In this document: positions 21,650 to 33,796 of the stretch, piece by piece
How positions within the stretch are numbered: the stretch's first letter is position 1
How the letters are laid out: each line of letters begins with the position of its first letter
From: Physcomitrium patens
Lineage: Eukaryota > Streptophyta > Bryopsida > Funariales > Funariaceae
NCBI RefSeq assembly: GCF_000002425.4
Contig: NC_037275.1
Location: forward strand, 15,072,653-15,136,652
Reading direction: 5' to 3'
DNA: 64,000 bases
The notes under the pieces: generated by a model
Seen by the model: the letters and a program-made list of their open reading frames with translations, nothing else
Databases searched by the model: none
What the model was told of the DNA's origin: nothing
Translations under genes and position numbers: made by a program

Positions 21650-23740
21650 TATAAATAAATTTTTCTAAAAAATTTTCAATGTTGAGATAGAAGGCGCTAA
21701 ACTTGATATATGTTTGATGGTTGATTTTTTTTTATATTTTTTATTTTGGAGATTTTGAGTGGACATGCCTCCATATTTGTTATGCTTCTAATTTCAATGG
21801 CATGTTTGAAACCTTCATTGAGATATGAGGTTATAAAAAAATATGAATTGAGGCCCTACCAATGCAAGTATGAATAGGATTTAAATGGATTCAGAGTCAA
21901 TGAATACAAATATAAATGTAGCTTGAGGTTGAGAGTCTACCACTGTGAGTGTAAATCAGATTTAAAGAGATTCAAGATCTATAAGTTCAAATATGAATAA
22001 GATTTATGGTTGAGAATTCATCAATGTGAGTGTGAATGAGATGCAATTTTGTGAGCTCTCAATTATACTCTAAAATCTAAATTTTTATTATTTTCTTATT
22101 TTATGATAATTGGGCATGTTATATTATGATTTATATAAGTAGAATTCAGTTTTATAGAATTTTTAGGATTACAATCCTCGATGGTATAAATTATAGCCTA
22201 ATTCCTTGAATTAGATTAGTTAGGACTAAAGTGATAAGAGTTAAAAAATTAGAATAGCAACTTAATTAGTTTAATAATATAGAGATTGTTAGTCATTACC
22301 ATGAGGATCGATTAAAAGCCTATGAATGTACCTATAATCATTCACATGATTTTGAAGTTGGAATTATAATTCTCTAAAAGATTTAGGGAAGTTAGCAATG
22401 ATAATTTTGAATTTTCCTCCAAATTCAATAAATTCAAGTAGCATGGTGGTTCTTTTAATTAATAGGAGTCTTTTTAATGCAATGGTGGCACTAGATTTAT
22501 CCCATGGAGTGAAGAAAACAAGATCAACAACCTCTCCTTCAAAATACAAGTGAAGCAATGAAATTCTCATTTTGAAGAATTTTACAAAAAATTACAAATA
22601 TCCTTGTAAGTAAAAACTTCTATGAAAATTATAATTGAGCATGGATTGAGGCATGTGAATAATTGATCTTAGCTTAAAAAGATATTTTAAATACAATGGT
22701 GAAGTTAGATGTACCAAAAAAAATCTTTCTTGACCACTTACAAGAACCATCAACCTTGATAATGAGATTAACTCTTGGATGAATGAAGGTTGTAGATCTA
22801 GATTAGGGATCTTCAAAATCAAGGGTGGAGATGTAGCCACCCTTTTACAAGCCTCCACTCAATTGGATAAAAGAAGCTTGGTTTTCCAAGCTCTCTCTCT
22901 CTCTTCTTGTGGATGAAGGGTAAAGCCATGCCAAAATTTGGCCAAAATCCTAATCTTAATGTTATTTAGATTTGAAATCTCATTGTGAATATTTTGATTG
23001 TTTGTGTATGGATTTTGAATTGTGAAGGATGGTCATTAAGTTTTAAAATATGCTTCATTGAGGTAGATAGCTCCTTGACCTTCTAAATATTCCAAGAGTT
23101 TGAAGGGTTTCGGATTTTCTTCAATCAATTATTCAATTTCTTTTTTTTTAATGTAAAATTTTGAATAGTTGTATCTTTTGTTGTTAGCTTTTTGAAAAGA
23201 TAAGATTTACTTGATTTGAAATAAGAAAGAATTTTTGGTGAATTTTTGAGTTTGAAGGAATTGATTGCCTTTGCAGTTTGAATCAATCAAGTTTGAAAAG
23301 GTACTTTTTAATGCTTGATAATTGGTTTTAATTGAAATTTTGGAAGCATCAAGTTTTATAAGCTAATCTCTAAAAAGCACGAGTTTTGTTGGATTTTAAG
23401 ACAATCTAAATTTTTAGTGAATTTCTAAGTGAAGAGGGTTGGTTGCCATGGTAGTTTGAATCACTCAACTTCAAAGGAAGTATTCTCACGATTAGATCAT
23501 TATATTGAAACAAAAATTATTGTATCAAAAGTTCCTTTTAATTAGCCTTGCTATAAGCTAAGAATCATTCAAATCGAAGATGATTACAAATTTTGGAAAC
23601 TTTTCGAGTAGAAGGGGGCCGGTACCTTGAATCCTTGCATGTTGTCAAGGTACCTTTGCTTTCACATCTCTTACTTTATTTTTACTATCATCTTTACAAT
23701 GACTTATAATCTCCACGTTTCACCTTTTTGCTAGTAATTT
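21650..23740. other. AT-rich decayed interval, no gene identified
   Basis: Short minus-strand open stretches (22364-22570 and 22592-22858) have no domain I recognise. Composition and position suggest the decayed gag end or 5' LTR of element C. A CT-rich tract (CTCTCTCTCTCTC) lies at 22891-22903. Confidence 0.35.
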
Positions 23741-23744
23741 TTAA

Positions 23745-23995
23745 GTTTAACTTTTAAACTTTAATATTCTTACTTTAAGTTTTAAACTTAACTTTTAATT
23801 TTAATTCTTAAATTTAATTTTTAATTTTAACTTTTTAACTTAACCTTTTAAATATTAACTTTTAACTTAATTTTTTTAAATTTAACTTTTTATTTTAAAA
23901 TTTAACTTTAACTTTTTAACTTAATTTTTAACTTCAACTTTTTAACTTAACTTTTAACTTAACTTTTAATTCAAACTTAAGTTTTTATTCTTAAA
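23745..23995. repeat. TTTTAACTTAA-type low-complexity array
   Basis: A run of variable short units built on TTTTAACTTAA and TTTTAAATTTAAC, about 250 bp, with no fixed period. Simple-sequence DNA. Confidence 0.7.
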
Positions 23996-26705
23996 GTTAA
24001 TTAATAGTAACAACTTAGTTAATTATTTTTACCATATTTATATAGTAAGTTTTATTTAATATTTTAATTTAATTTTGATAACCATTGCTTAGAAGGCGTT
24101 AATTTGAATTGAACTACAAACATCCATATTTAAATTAACTCAATAATTTTACAATTGGAAGTCCCTCTGTTTCACCTCTTGGACCTATAGTGTGGCATCA
24201 ATTTAATGAATGGTGAATTTGGAGCTCATAAATTTAGAATCTACAAATGTAAGTATGAATAATATTAAATTATAATTATTAATAGTATATAAAAATTAAT
24301 TAAAATATATAATATATTTATAAATATTAATGTGTATTAGAGTAGTTAGTAGATTAATTCAAAAAGAGTTGATGTAAGAAAATTTATTTTGATTTTTACC
24401 TATTTTAATTATAATATTTAAATTATAAAAGATTTAGATATTTAATATAAAATTTAAAGAAAAGATTAGAGCTCAAAGGTGAAGATCCAAACCTCTAAGA
24501 AACTTATTTGGAGGTATGAAAGCAAGGTATGAATGGATGAAGGCAAGGGATGAAGATCTTTATCTCCATTGGTTGAAAGCCATATCCAATTGGCTTTCAA
24601 GAGGCTATTTGCAACCATAATAAGGATTTTGACAGCTTCAAAAGAAGCATTTAAGAATCAAAAGTAAAAGTTTTAAGGTTTAGAATTTAAGCTATAATTT
24701 TTATACAAATTTTAGAAGATTTGGAATTAGTCTAATGAATTAATAGCTATTTAAAATTAAGATATTTTTTAAGATATATTTTTACTTTTTTGAATATACA
24801 AGGAATTTCACAATAGCTTTTGAATATCAAAAGAAGTAAATACAAGGGCAATTTTAAGACCTATGTTCTTTGTTAAAATAAATTATATTTAGACTTTGTA
24901 TGAAAGAATTATAGAGCATTGAAGATAGTATATGTAATTCATAGGTAGTGAGTGAGTAATTTTGTTGATAGTAATAGTTAGAGCCATATTGTGAGTTTTT
25001 GAACAAATTTTTGACTCAAAATTTCTAAAAGTGTGCTTTATTAGGTTAAAAAGATATATATTTGAATTTTATTATATTTAAATACTTAATTTGTGAGATA
25101 TAGAGAAAATAGTACATAAATATATGTAAATAAGGGTTTGAAGCTACTGTTAGGATTTGAACAATATCTCAAGATTCATAATAAATCTCTAATTGAAATT
25201 TGTTATGGTACTTTTTGAAAGTACATGTATACTTTATGAAAATTTTTAATTTGTTTGAACAGTTTGATCATGAGATGTGAGCTATTGAAATTTGAGATGA
25301 TTTCATCTTAAGAAAATATAAGGTTTTAAAATATTTTTATCACATTTTGGATGATCTTTGGTACTTAAGACTTATATATTGATGTATTTTCTTCTATACA
25401 AATAATCATATTTATAAGCTTGATACTTAAGTTATAAGGCTTTCTAAAGCTTTATATATAAGGCTTTTTAAAGTATCTAAAAATGCCCTAATATCCTTTC
25501 CTATATCAAATCATAACTAACTATTTGCTGCTAAGTTTGATTTTTCATAAGCTTAAAGAAAATCTATAATCTTTTTATAAATATCCATCTTTACATCATA
25601 TTTTTGCCATAGCTCTATATCTCCATCTTTAACATATATATAAAGTCTTGGCTTGTAAAAATCCCTTTAATTTGCATAAAATATCCAAATTGTATCAAAA
25701 TCCTTTCAAAATATTTTTTTCTAACAAAGGATTTTTTTCTCTCCAAACTTTAGAAAGTCATATGACTTTCAAAAATATCTTTTGATCCAATTGTTTAGTT
25801 TCTTTCAAATTTTTAGATAATTTAAAATTTATCCTTAAGCTTTACTATATAAAAAATAAACCATAAATCTATTACAGATAATCTAAAATCTTAGAAATCC
25901 TAGCAGCTACTTTAAATCCTAATTTATAAGTACCTAAACTTTATTTTCTTCATATCTCAAAAATCCAAACTCCAAATGCTACAAAATTTTTATATAAAGT
26001 TTATTAATATGATAATACACATTCTTAGAAATATTTAGCCAAAATCTTATCAAATTGCTCAAAATATGGTTCAAAATACAACCACTAGTAAATCGGGTCA
26101 CTTACTACCCTTAGATTGTAAGCATTTACTTCAACTTCTTATAACTCCTTTATTCCAGCTCATAATTCATTAAAGAATATATAAAAAGTATAGCCAAAAA
26201 AATTCTTTCTTCAACTTCAGTTGCCAATTCTTCATTGCTTTTAGTTTGCATGCGTTATGTCCAAAAGAGTGATAGTAGATACAAAACCAACACCTTAACT
26301 TTGAGTGCCTTTATTTCTTTCATAAAAATTCCAAATTGTCCAAAATTTGTACCAAAATCATAGCCAAAACCTAAACTCTCTGATCCTTACCTCTTAAATT
26401 CGAAATTCCTTGAAAGAGTAATTCTAATCTCTAATAAGGCCTTGTGCACCCTCCTTGAAGCCCATTGGATATGTTTTTTGGCCAATAGCAATGGAGATTT
26501 TCATCATCCATATGGATACCCTAACTATTCTTTTTGCTACCATAATCCATCTTTAATTCTTTTTCTTACAAGATCTACATAATACATGTCCTAAATATCA
26601 AATAAAAGAAAAAAAATAAAACTTCAAGAATCTCCAATGACTTATAAGAGTGACTCTAAATATGTAAAAGTTACTATTAACCAAAATCAATCTCAAAAGC
26701 CACTG

Positions 26706-26708
<3 letters not shown>

Positions 26709-26744
<36 letters not shown>
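26709..26744. repeat. (AT)n microsatellite
   Basis: Uninterrupted AT dinucleotides, 36 bp. A second one is at 26857-26890. Confidence 0.95.
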
Positions 26745-26747
<3 letters not shown>

Positions 26748-26852
26748 TTCTAATAGTAGTTCTTTTAAACAACTTTCTTTCTAAGTAATAATCTTATCAC
26801 ATTTTACAACCAATTAAAATCTAATAATAAGGCTCTCACTATATTTTATAGT

Positions 26853-26856
<4 letters not shown>

Positions 26857-26890
<34 letters not shown>
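26857..26890. repeat. (TA)n microsatellite
   Basis: Uninterrupted TA dinucleotides, 34 bp. Confidence 0.95.
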
Positions 26891-26892
<2 letters not shown>

Positions 26893-28884
26893 TATTATTT
26901 TCACGTAATAGCCAAATCACAATACAACAATGCTTTTTTTATTTGATAGATATAAATACCTTGACTTTTAGATGTAGAATTAATTTTTCTTGGTGAAGAA
27001 TTTCAATATTTTGAGAAGATCTATTCCTCTATTTTGGAATATTGTAAATCTAGTGGTATATTTAGTTTTTTCAAAAATTATATTATTTAGATGATATGGA
27101 AGTTTTAAAAATAAACTTTATATGGCAGAAGAATTTATAAGTATATATTAGAATTAAAAAATATTAATAGGGCATAAGAGTCTATAAGTATTTATTAGAA
27201 TTTTAAATTTTTATAGGATATAAGAGTCTTATTTAGAAAAAAATTATAAAAATAGAATTTTAATAAGTCTTAAAGTCAATTATCTTAATTGATTTAGTAT
27301 TTTTATTTATTATTGAGTATTTAGGACTGGTTATTAAAACCAATATCTATATTAGCATTTTATCTAAATTTACTATTTATTAAAAAACCTATAAATATTC
27401 ATAAATATTTAAAAGAATCATAAAAAAGAATCTCGTATTTTTTTCATTATTTATATTAGAAATAGGACTTTTAGTTGATTTAAATTTATCTTATTACTTT
27501 AAAAATCTCTAAGGTAGGAAAATATGACTTTAATTTGATATTAGAATCATAAAAATATTATAAAAAAAATTATAATTTATTTAGAATTTTTTTGGAATTT
27601 TTAGAGTAAATTTTAAGACTTTGATAAAATTGAGTTTAACCACCTTCGAAGTTATTATGAAGATATGGAGGAAGATTTGAAGGCCTTACAAGATATCTAG
27701 ATTTATTGAGTATTTTTGAATACTATAGTAAAGTCAAAATCATAAAAATATTATTTTTACTAGTAAAAAAATAGAAAGATCAGTTCTTAGTCTAGCCATT
27801 GTAGGAAGAGAGGTGCATAAGTTCTATATGGATTATAGCACCTTGAATGTAGTTAGAAGGATAAGACTAAGGCCTTGTGGCCTCTCTTAGATACTCAAAG
27901 ATACTACATGTGAACCTTGGTGAGGTTCAAATTCTTCATCTATAAGCAAGTTATTCTTAAGGTAGAATATTTTTATCTAAAATTTTATTTATTTATTTTC
28001 TATTTTTAGAATTTTATAAATTATTTTAAATAATTTAATTTTACATTTTTTATATCATTAAAAAGATAATAAAATTTAATTTTTTAAAATATATTTTTTT
28101 ACTTTTATTTTTTATTTTTTATTGAATAAAAACTTAATAAATAAACCATGACCAAGTTTTATGGTGTGTAATTGTTTGATTTTATTTATATTTTATATTT
28201 TTTACTTTTTTTCTTTTGTTCTTATTCTATGCTTCCTTCACTTTATACCACCAATTACAAGAAATTCTTAATTTAAACCATCTTTTAATTTGGATTGAAG
28301 GATAAATTTTACGTTCATATTTATGTTTGATACTTTGTAATTAATCTCTAATTTTGCACAAATATTGATAGCTAAATCTACTATTAATCCACCAAATTTT
28401 TCTAATCCAAGTAAAAACTATAAGAAGTCTTAGAAAATCTTATTAACCTTCAAAATCTAATTTTTAAGATCTTAATCCACTTCAATTTTAATAACCTTTA
28501 ATCTAACCATCTAATCATTTTTCAATTGGTAAGTTCAAGATAATTAATGTAGACTTACTAAATTGAATTTCTAATTAAAATTTGTTATCTTTATTAATTG
28601 ATGTTAATCACACCTTATACGCTTTTAATTTTATACTACTGCTACTATTTTATGGAATTATCAATCTACTTTAGACTTTAAATTCATCAAAAATTTGAAC
28701 TTTTAATAGAATAGATAATTTCTATTATATTTTTTTACTTAATACAAGTTCTTTAAGCCATCAACAAATCCAATTAGGAAGATCTTAATGTAAATATTTA
28801 TTACAAATATATTAATATTAAATTGGCTATTTTTATATTAATCTACTTGACCAATCATAATAGGCATATTAGAAACTCAGTGAT

Positions 28885-29440
28885 TGTTGTATAAATATTA
28901 CATACAATATATCAAGTATAATAAGCCAATTACAAAATATGTAATCTAAACCAAATATAAATACACAACTATTATACTCTCAAGGAAAGGTCATAAATCT
29001 GTACACAACCAAGTCAAGTTATCTCTTAAACTACAAAGGAAGAATCCAAGATTATAAGTATGAAGAATAGAAAAAATCCTAAAGTTATATTAAAATGGCT
29101 AAATTACTAAAGTCAAGAAAATTCTAATAATAAGTTTTTTTTCTTTCAAAATCACTCATAAGACTTGAATTGACAAGAATGTTAAATTAAAGATTTTTTC
29201 TACCTAATTATTTAAATCTTAATTGACATTACTAAGTCATCTGACAAAAAAATCTCAATGGATGAAAAATAACTAACCAAACTAAATTACATATATTTGA
29301 TAGGATTTGGCATCCAATGCCATATCAAGTGACAATTGTCATATAAACAAAGATTGTTACATACAACACATTAACTATTACAAACCAATCACAAAATATA
29401 TAATTTAAACTAAATATAAATATACAACTAATACATTCTT
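28885..29440. repeat. Pair of direct repeats of about 95 bp
   Basis: 28890-28985 and 29355-29440 share the order TTACATACAA..., CCAATTACAAAATAT/CCAATCACAAAATAT, CTAAATATAAATA and CACAACTA/TACAACTA. They are 465 bp apart in the same orientation. They could be LTR ends of a small decayed element. The boundaries are approximate. Confidence 0.5.
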
Positions 29441-30184
29441 AAATATATCTCCTAGCTGATGAGAAGCCTTTCTAATCAACTAGAACTAAAAAACACACAT
29501 AGTTAAAGATGAATGCCATAATAATATTATTACTAAATTACACTCATCCAAGTCAGTGTTGTAGCAGCTAGATTACCAAAATGTATAACAAATATACTAG
29601 AAGAAATCTTCCATCTTTATCAATAAATGAGGCATGGCTAAATGAATTCTTATAATGAAGATAAATCTAGTTTCTTGAAAGAAAAATCAAAACAAGTGGT
29701 ATCAAACATGTCATATGCCACCCACATTGGCATTAATCATACAAAAATATGGTAGCAGTGTGAGGCATCGAATCAATTCATTAGTTATTTTAGAAGAAAA
29801 GAATGTAATTAGAATATCAAATTACATATATTAAGTGAAGGTTAATATAGAAGATTCTAAGCAAAAGCAAATTAATGTTAGTAGATAAAACATGTTTAGT
29901 ATAAGAAATCTAGTAGAAAATTCTAACTTTACAAAGAATTCTTAGAAGCATCTAAAAAGAATCTAGATTAGTCAAAATTCTTATATGATATGGATCTAAA
30001 TACCATCAATATATGGTATATGATATATAATACATCACATATTAGTTATTATAAGAAATGCCATACGGGATACAATACAATATTTAGATGGTATACTACA
30101 CCATGGATATCATGTATATTACATATGAAATATGGATAGCATACGGATATGAATAGCATACAGATATAAGTAGTAGATTAGATA

Positions 30185-30419
30185 TTAGTTTTGTATTGGA
30201 CGTAAAGGTGTGGGAGTATCAATCGGTGTAATTATCAATTAGAGTGGATACCGGATTCTGTCTTCTAGGGACAGCCATTGTCGATAGGGTCCGAGAGTGA
30301 AGAGTTCTCATTATTTATTTATTTATTTTTATTTATTTTTTCTTCTCCTGATCTTGTGCATTATTCGGCGATTGTGGCTTTTCTCTGGTCTTTAGGTTTT
30401 GTGTGTGGGACAATCTTTC
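30185..30419. other. Left part of a GC-balanced island, before the copia insertion
   Basis: Composition rises compared with the desert to the left. The text joins to 36446 onward once the copia element and its duplicated CTTTC are removed. No coding frame recognised. Confidence 0.5.
30415..30419. repeat. Target site duplication, left copy (CTTTC)
   Basis: CTTTC at 30415-30419 is repeated exactly at 36441-36445. Confidence 0.93.
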
Positions 30420-30720
30420 TGTTGAGATCATTAAATGTAGTCGATGCTTTCCATAATATTTACTGTAGGCTACAGTAATTACTGTAGCTACAGTATTTAG
30501 AGTCTAGTGGAGAAGTATTATTCATCCTCTTATCTTTTCTCTTCTTGTGTATGAAATACAACCAGATCAATAGATTTTTGTATGAGTGAAGCTCTCTCTC
30601 TCTTTAGAAACCCTCTTGTGTGTATGACTTACTACTACTCTTGTGTATGTATGACTTATTATTACTTGTGTGTGTATATGACTTTCTATTACTCTTGTGT
30701 CTTTCTAAACATTCTCAACA
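30420..30720 (+). repeat. 5' LTR of the copia element
   Basis: 301 bp. Carries a short imperfect palindrome around TTTACTGTAGGCTACAGTAATTACTGTAGC and, in its second half, three to four copies of a 25-bp unit based on TGTGTATGACTTACTACTAC. Confidence 0.95.
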
Positions 30721-30734
30721 TGTTATCAGCACGA
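30721..30734 (+). other. Primer binding site of the copia element
   Basis: TGTTATCAGCACGA immediately after the 5' LTR, a variant of the initiator-Met tRNA site commonly seen in plant copia elements. Confidence 0.75.
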
Positions 30735-30959
30735 TTCTCTTCTACAGACTATCACAATTTTCTTTTTTGCTCTAATCTTTGACTCTTCAAACCTATTGCT
30801 ATCCTTGCTTAGTGTCTGTGTCATGATCTTGTTCTTCTTGCTGGCCCCTCACACATTAGCTGCTTGCTTAGAGCACTTGTTCCACTCTCTGCCTTGCTTA
30901 CTCTAAATACTTGATCCAATCCAACTCCACCCTCTGCTTGCTCCTTGCTCCCTGCTGCA

Positions 30960-31263
30960 TCTCGAACTGCCGCCAAACAGATGCTGAACTGTCGTCAAAT
31001 AGATGCCAAACAGACGTTGAATCCGTCACTGCCACCCTATTGCCGCTGTCGCTATCGCCCGCCGTCGTCGCCGCCACCGTCGCCGCTATCCACTGCTGCC
31101 CGTTGCTGCCGCCCACTATTGCCCACCGATGCCAGCCACTGCTGTCCGCCATTACCCGCCACTCTTGTTTGCCGCTGCCTGCTGCTGCCACCCTGCCGCC
31201 CTACCGCTACTTGCTGCCGCCATTTTATTGCTGTTCTACTGCCTTAATCTACAACTCTTTCTC

Positions 31264-31294
<31 letters not shown>
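30960..31294 (+). repeat. GCC/GCT-rich leader and A28 tract of the copia element
   Basis: 30990-31225 is a run of degenerate GCC, GCT and CGC triplets, far more GC-rich than its surroundings. An uninterrupted run of 28 A lies at 31267-31294. Open frames exist on both strands here only because the sequence is triplet-biased. I do not regard them as genes. Confidence 0.8.
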
Positions 31295-31296
<2 letters not shown>

Positions 31297-31411
31297 ATAT
31301 ATTTTAGTTTTTTCAAGTTCAAGTTTATCATTTTATTTCACTTTATACTTTATGGTATATTTACTCAACTTTTCTACTTGATCTTATATTTTCTTTACAG
31401 ATTTATTTATA

Positions 31412-32503
31412 ATGAGTGCTTCGACATCTTCAACTGCTTCTACTATAGTTCTTACTATTACCAGTGCATCCCAATATTTTCAAGCTCTTTTATTTCCACC
31501 ATTGACTGTGGATGGAAATAATTATCTGTTATGGGCAAAAAGGGCAAAAATAAATTTATTTGTAGAACAACTCTCGGATGCCATTATGTTTGAAGAATCT
31601 CCTACAACAAGTATTTCTATATCTCCTGCTATTCATTGGAAAGCACTTCTTCTCCTTTGTCGTTATCTTGTACCCGCATTACAACATCAATATTTAGAAA
31701 TGGAAGACCTTGCAGAACTTTGGAAGAATCTTAAATCTAGGTTTGATCATCAAAAGACCAGTTTTCTTCCATGTACATGTCATAATTGGACACATTTACG
31801 TATCTTGGATTTTCCAAATTTAAATGCTTTCAATAGTGAAATGTATAGTATTGTCTCACAATTACGATTATGTTGACAAAGCATTTCTGAAGAAGAAATG
31901 ATTCAAAAAACTCTCTCTACATTTCCTCCTGCATCTGCTGTGATTGCACAACAATATAGGAATATGAAATTTCAAAGTCATTCTGATCTCATGTCCTATC
32001 TATTTCTTGTGGAGAAGCAAAATGAGCTACTCTTGCACAATGTAGAAGCTCGTCCTATTGGAACTACACTTCTTGAATCTCATGCACTTAATATTTCAAA
32101 GTCTAAGAAGAAATTATATAAACATGGGAAACGTGCTCATAAGTATCGGGATAGTCATAGTTAAGACCATTTCTATCCATATGGAAAGAATAAACGTTCT
32201 ACTATTAATTATAGTAGAAAACAAAAATCAGAGATGCGTTCTTGCCATAAGTGTGGAATGATTGGACATTTAGCACATGCGTGCCATACTTCAAAATATT
32301 TTATTAAAATATTCCAAGAAAATAAGAAATTACAAGCTGAGGCTCGTAAAGTTCATACCATGGATGCGTCCATGGATTCAATTGGTGTTGATGACTTAGA
32401 GGCTTATATGACTGATAAAACCTCTAATGATGAATTAAATGATATTCTCATTGATTCTGCAACAATACATACTATCTTGCGAGATAAACGATTTTTTTAT
32501 TGA
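31412..32503 (+). pseudogene. Copia gag and start of protease
   Basis: One frame from Met 31412 with in-frame TGA (31874-31876) and TAA (32162-32164). The N-terminal half has FPPLTVDGNNYLLWAKRAK and LAELWKNLKSRFDHQK, typical copia gag. The C-terminal half has one CCHC knuckle, CHKCGMIGHLAHAC. The protease motif ILIDSATIHTIL follows near 32448, with D-S-A at the active site. The frame then breaks at a T7 run (32492-32498). The flanking residues read smoothly from one frame into the other, so a one-base slip in this homopolymer is the likely cause. Confidence 0.88.
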
Positions 32504-33760
32504 AAAATCTTCAACTTGGCAAACTAAAAATATAATGACCATGGCTGGAGCAAATGCGTTTTATTTCCAAGAGGGCACATCGATGGTAAAATTACCTACG
32601 GGTTCCATCATAAAATGTAAACATGTGATGTTTGCACCCTCAGCACCTCAAAATCTGATCAGCTATCAAGATGTGCGTATTAATGGTTATCACCTCTCGA
32701 CCACTACTTTAAATAGAAAAGAAGTTTTGGTTCTTGCGAAGAACCATAAAGTTATTGAAAAAGCTTTTGCTACAGAAAATGATTAATATCGAATTGTGAT
32801 TCGGCCTCCCATTATATTTAATTTTGCATCATCTATCTCAGAGAGTCGTGTTTCTCTCTGGCATGGACGATTGGGACATCCAGGATCCACATTATTTAGA
32901 AAGATCATTCTATGTATAACTGGACACAATTTAAAGCCTACAGATGTAGAGTCTATGGAATTATGTTGTGCATGCGTGCAAGGTAAAATGATTACTCGAC
33001 CTTCAATTTCAAAACTTCTACAAGAATTACCATCAATGCTTAAAAGATTGCGTGGTGATATTTGTGGTCCTATTAATCCAATATCAGGACCATTTCATTA
33101 TTTTTTGGTCCTTGTTGATGCATTAGGTAAACAATCACATGTTTCATTATTATCAATTCGAAACATGGTGTTTGCCAATCTTATATCTATGCTGATTTGC
33201 TTTCGGGCACATTTTCTTGATTATCCTATAAAAACATTGCGTATGGATAATGTAAAAGAATTTGCATCAAAGTCTTTTGAAGACTATTGTACTGCAACAG
33301 GAATCGAGTTGACATATTGTGTTCCATATGAACATGCTCAAAATGGACTTGCAGAGTCATTTATAAAGCGTATACAACTCATTACGTAGCCACTCCTCCT
33401 TCACGTAAATCTACCTACATCTATATGAGGTCATGCAGTTTTACATGCTACAGCATTAATATGCCTCGGCCCTTCTTCTCTTGAAATTGTTTCACCACAT
33501 GAGCTCATTTTGGATCGTGTTCCAAATGTATCTCACTTATGAGTATTTGGTTGCTGTGCTTGGATTCCAGTACCAGAACCTCAATAGCGAACCATTGGAG
33601 CTCATCGACAAGAAGGCATATATGTTGGTTTTGATTCAGCAAGGTTTATATTGTTGATCAATTAACTGGCACATTATTATGTACACGTTTGTAAAATTGT
33701 CGTTTTGAAGAAACTGTATTTCCATCTCTTTAAGGAGGAGTATCCAATCAACAAAGAAAT
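32499..33760 (+). pseudogene. Copia protease end and integrase
   Basis: In the second frame. The pre-integrase zinc-binding region has LWHGRLGHPG and CCACVQGK. The catalytic core has RGDICGPINP, TLRMDNVKEF and AQNGLAESF (the D, D and E positions are present). In-frame stops are at 32784-32786 (TAA) and 33387-33389 (TAG), with several more at 33400-33760. After 33760 the coding text switches back to the first frame through a second indel. The inactivation is by mutation, with the domain order complete. Confidence 0.88.
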
Positions 33761-33796
33761 AAAGTACTCATATTTGAAGCACCAAAAACGTTTACA

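Larger units (their letters stand above)
16147..21650 (-). mobile_element. Decayed Ty3/gypsy element C, interrupted by a solo LTR
   Basis: Minus-strand order: RT (about 21480-21100), RNase H (to 20799), the inserted solo LTR (18957-20798), the end of RNase H (18956-18640), the integrase zinc-binding domain, integrase core, integrase C-terminus, then the 3' LTR. The RNase H coding text resumes on the other side of the inserted LTR, giving a clear second case of nesting. The 5' end is not recognisable beyond about 21700. Protein style matches elements D and E (chromovirus-like). Confidence 0.75.
23996..30184. other. Gene desert of decayed repeat DNA
   Basis: More than 6 kb with no open frame above about 60 codons and very low GC. 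Dinucleotide microsatellites lie at 26709-26744 and 26857-26890. A patch at 27780-27900 (CTATATGGATTATAGCACC) may be a decayed gypsy RT block. I find no RNA gene here. Confidence 0.5.

Noticed and set aside
27780..27900. Possible gypsy RT block (DYSTLNVV-like text)
   Set aside because: Only one short block resembles RT, with no flanking motifs in the expected order. Too weak to annotate.
28885..29440. The direct repeat pair as LTRs of a small element
   Set aside because: No clear TG...CA ends, target duplication, primer site or coding text. Kept only as a repeat.
30911..31381. Long open frames in both orientations over the GCC/GCT-rich copia leader
   Set aside because: Triplet bias keeps frames open on both strands; poly-Lys from the A28 tract is included; no domain.
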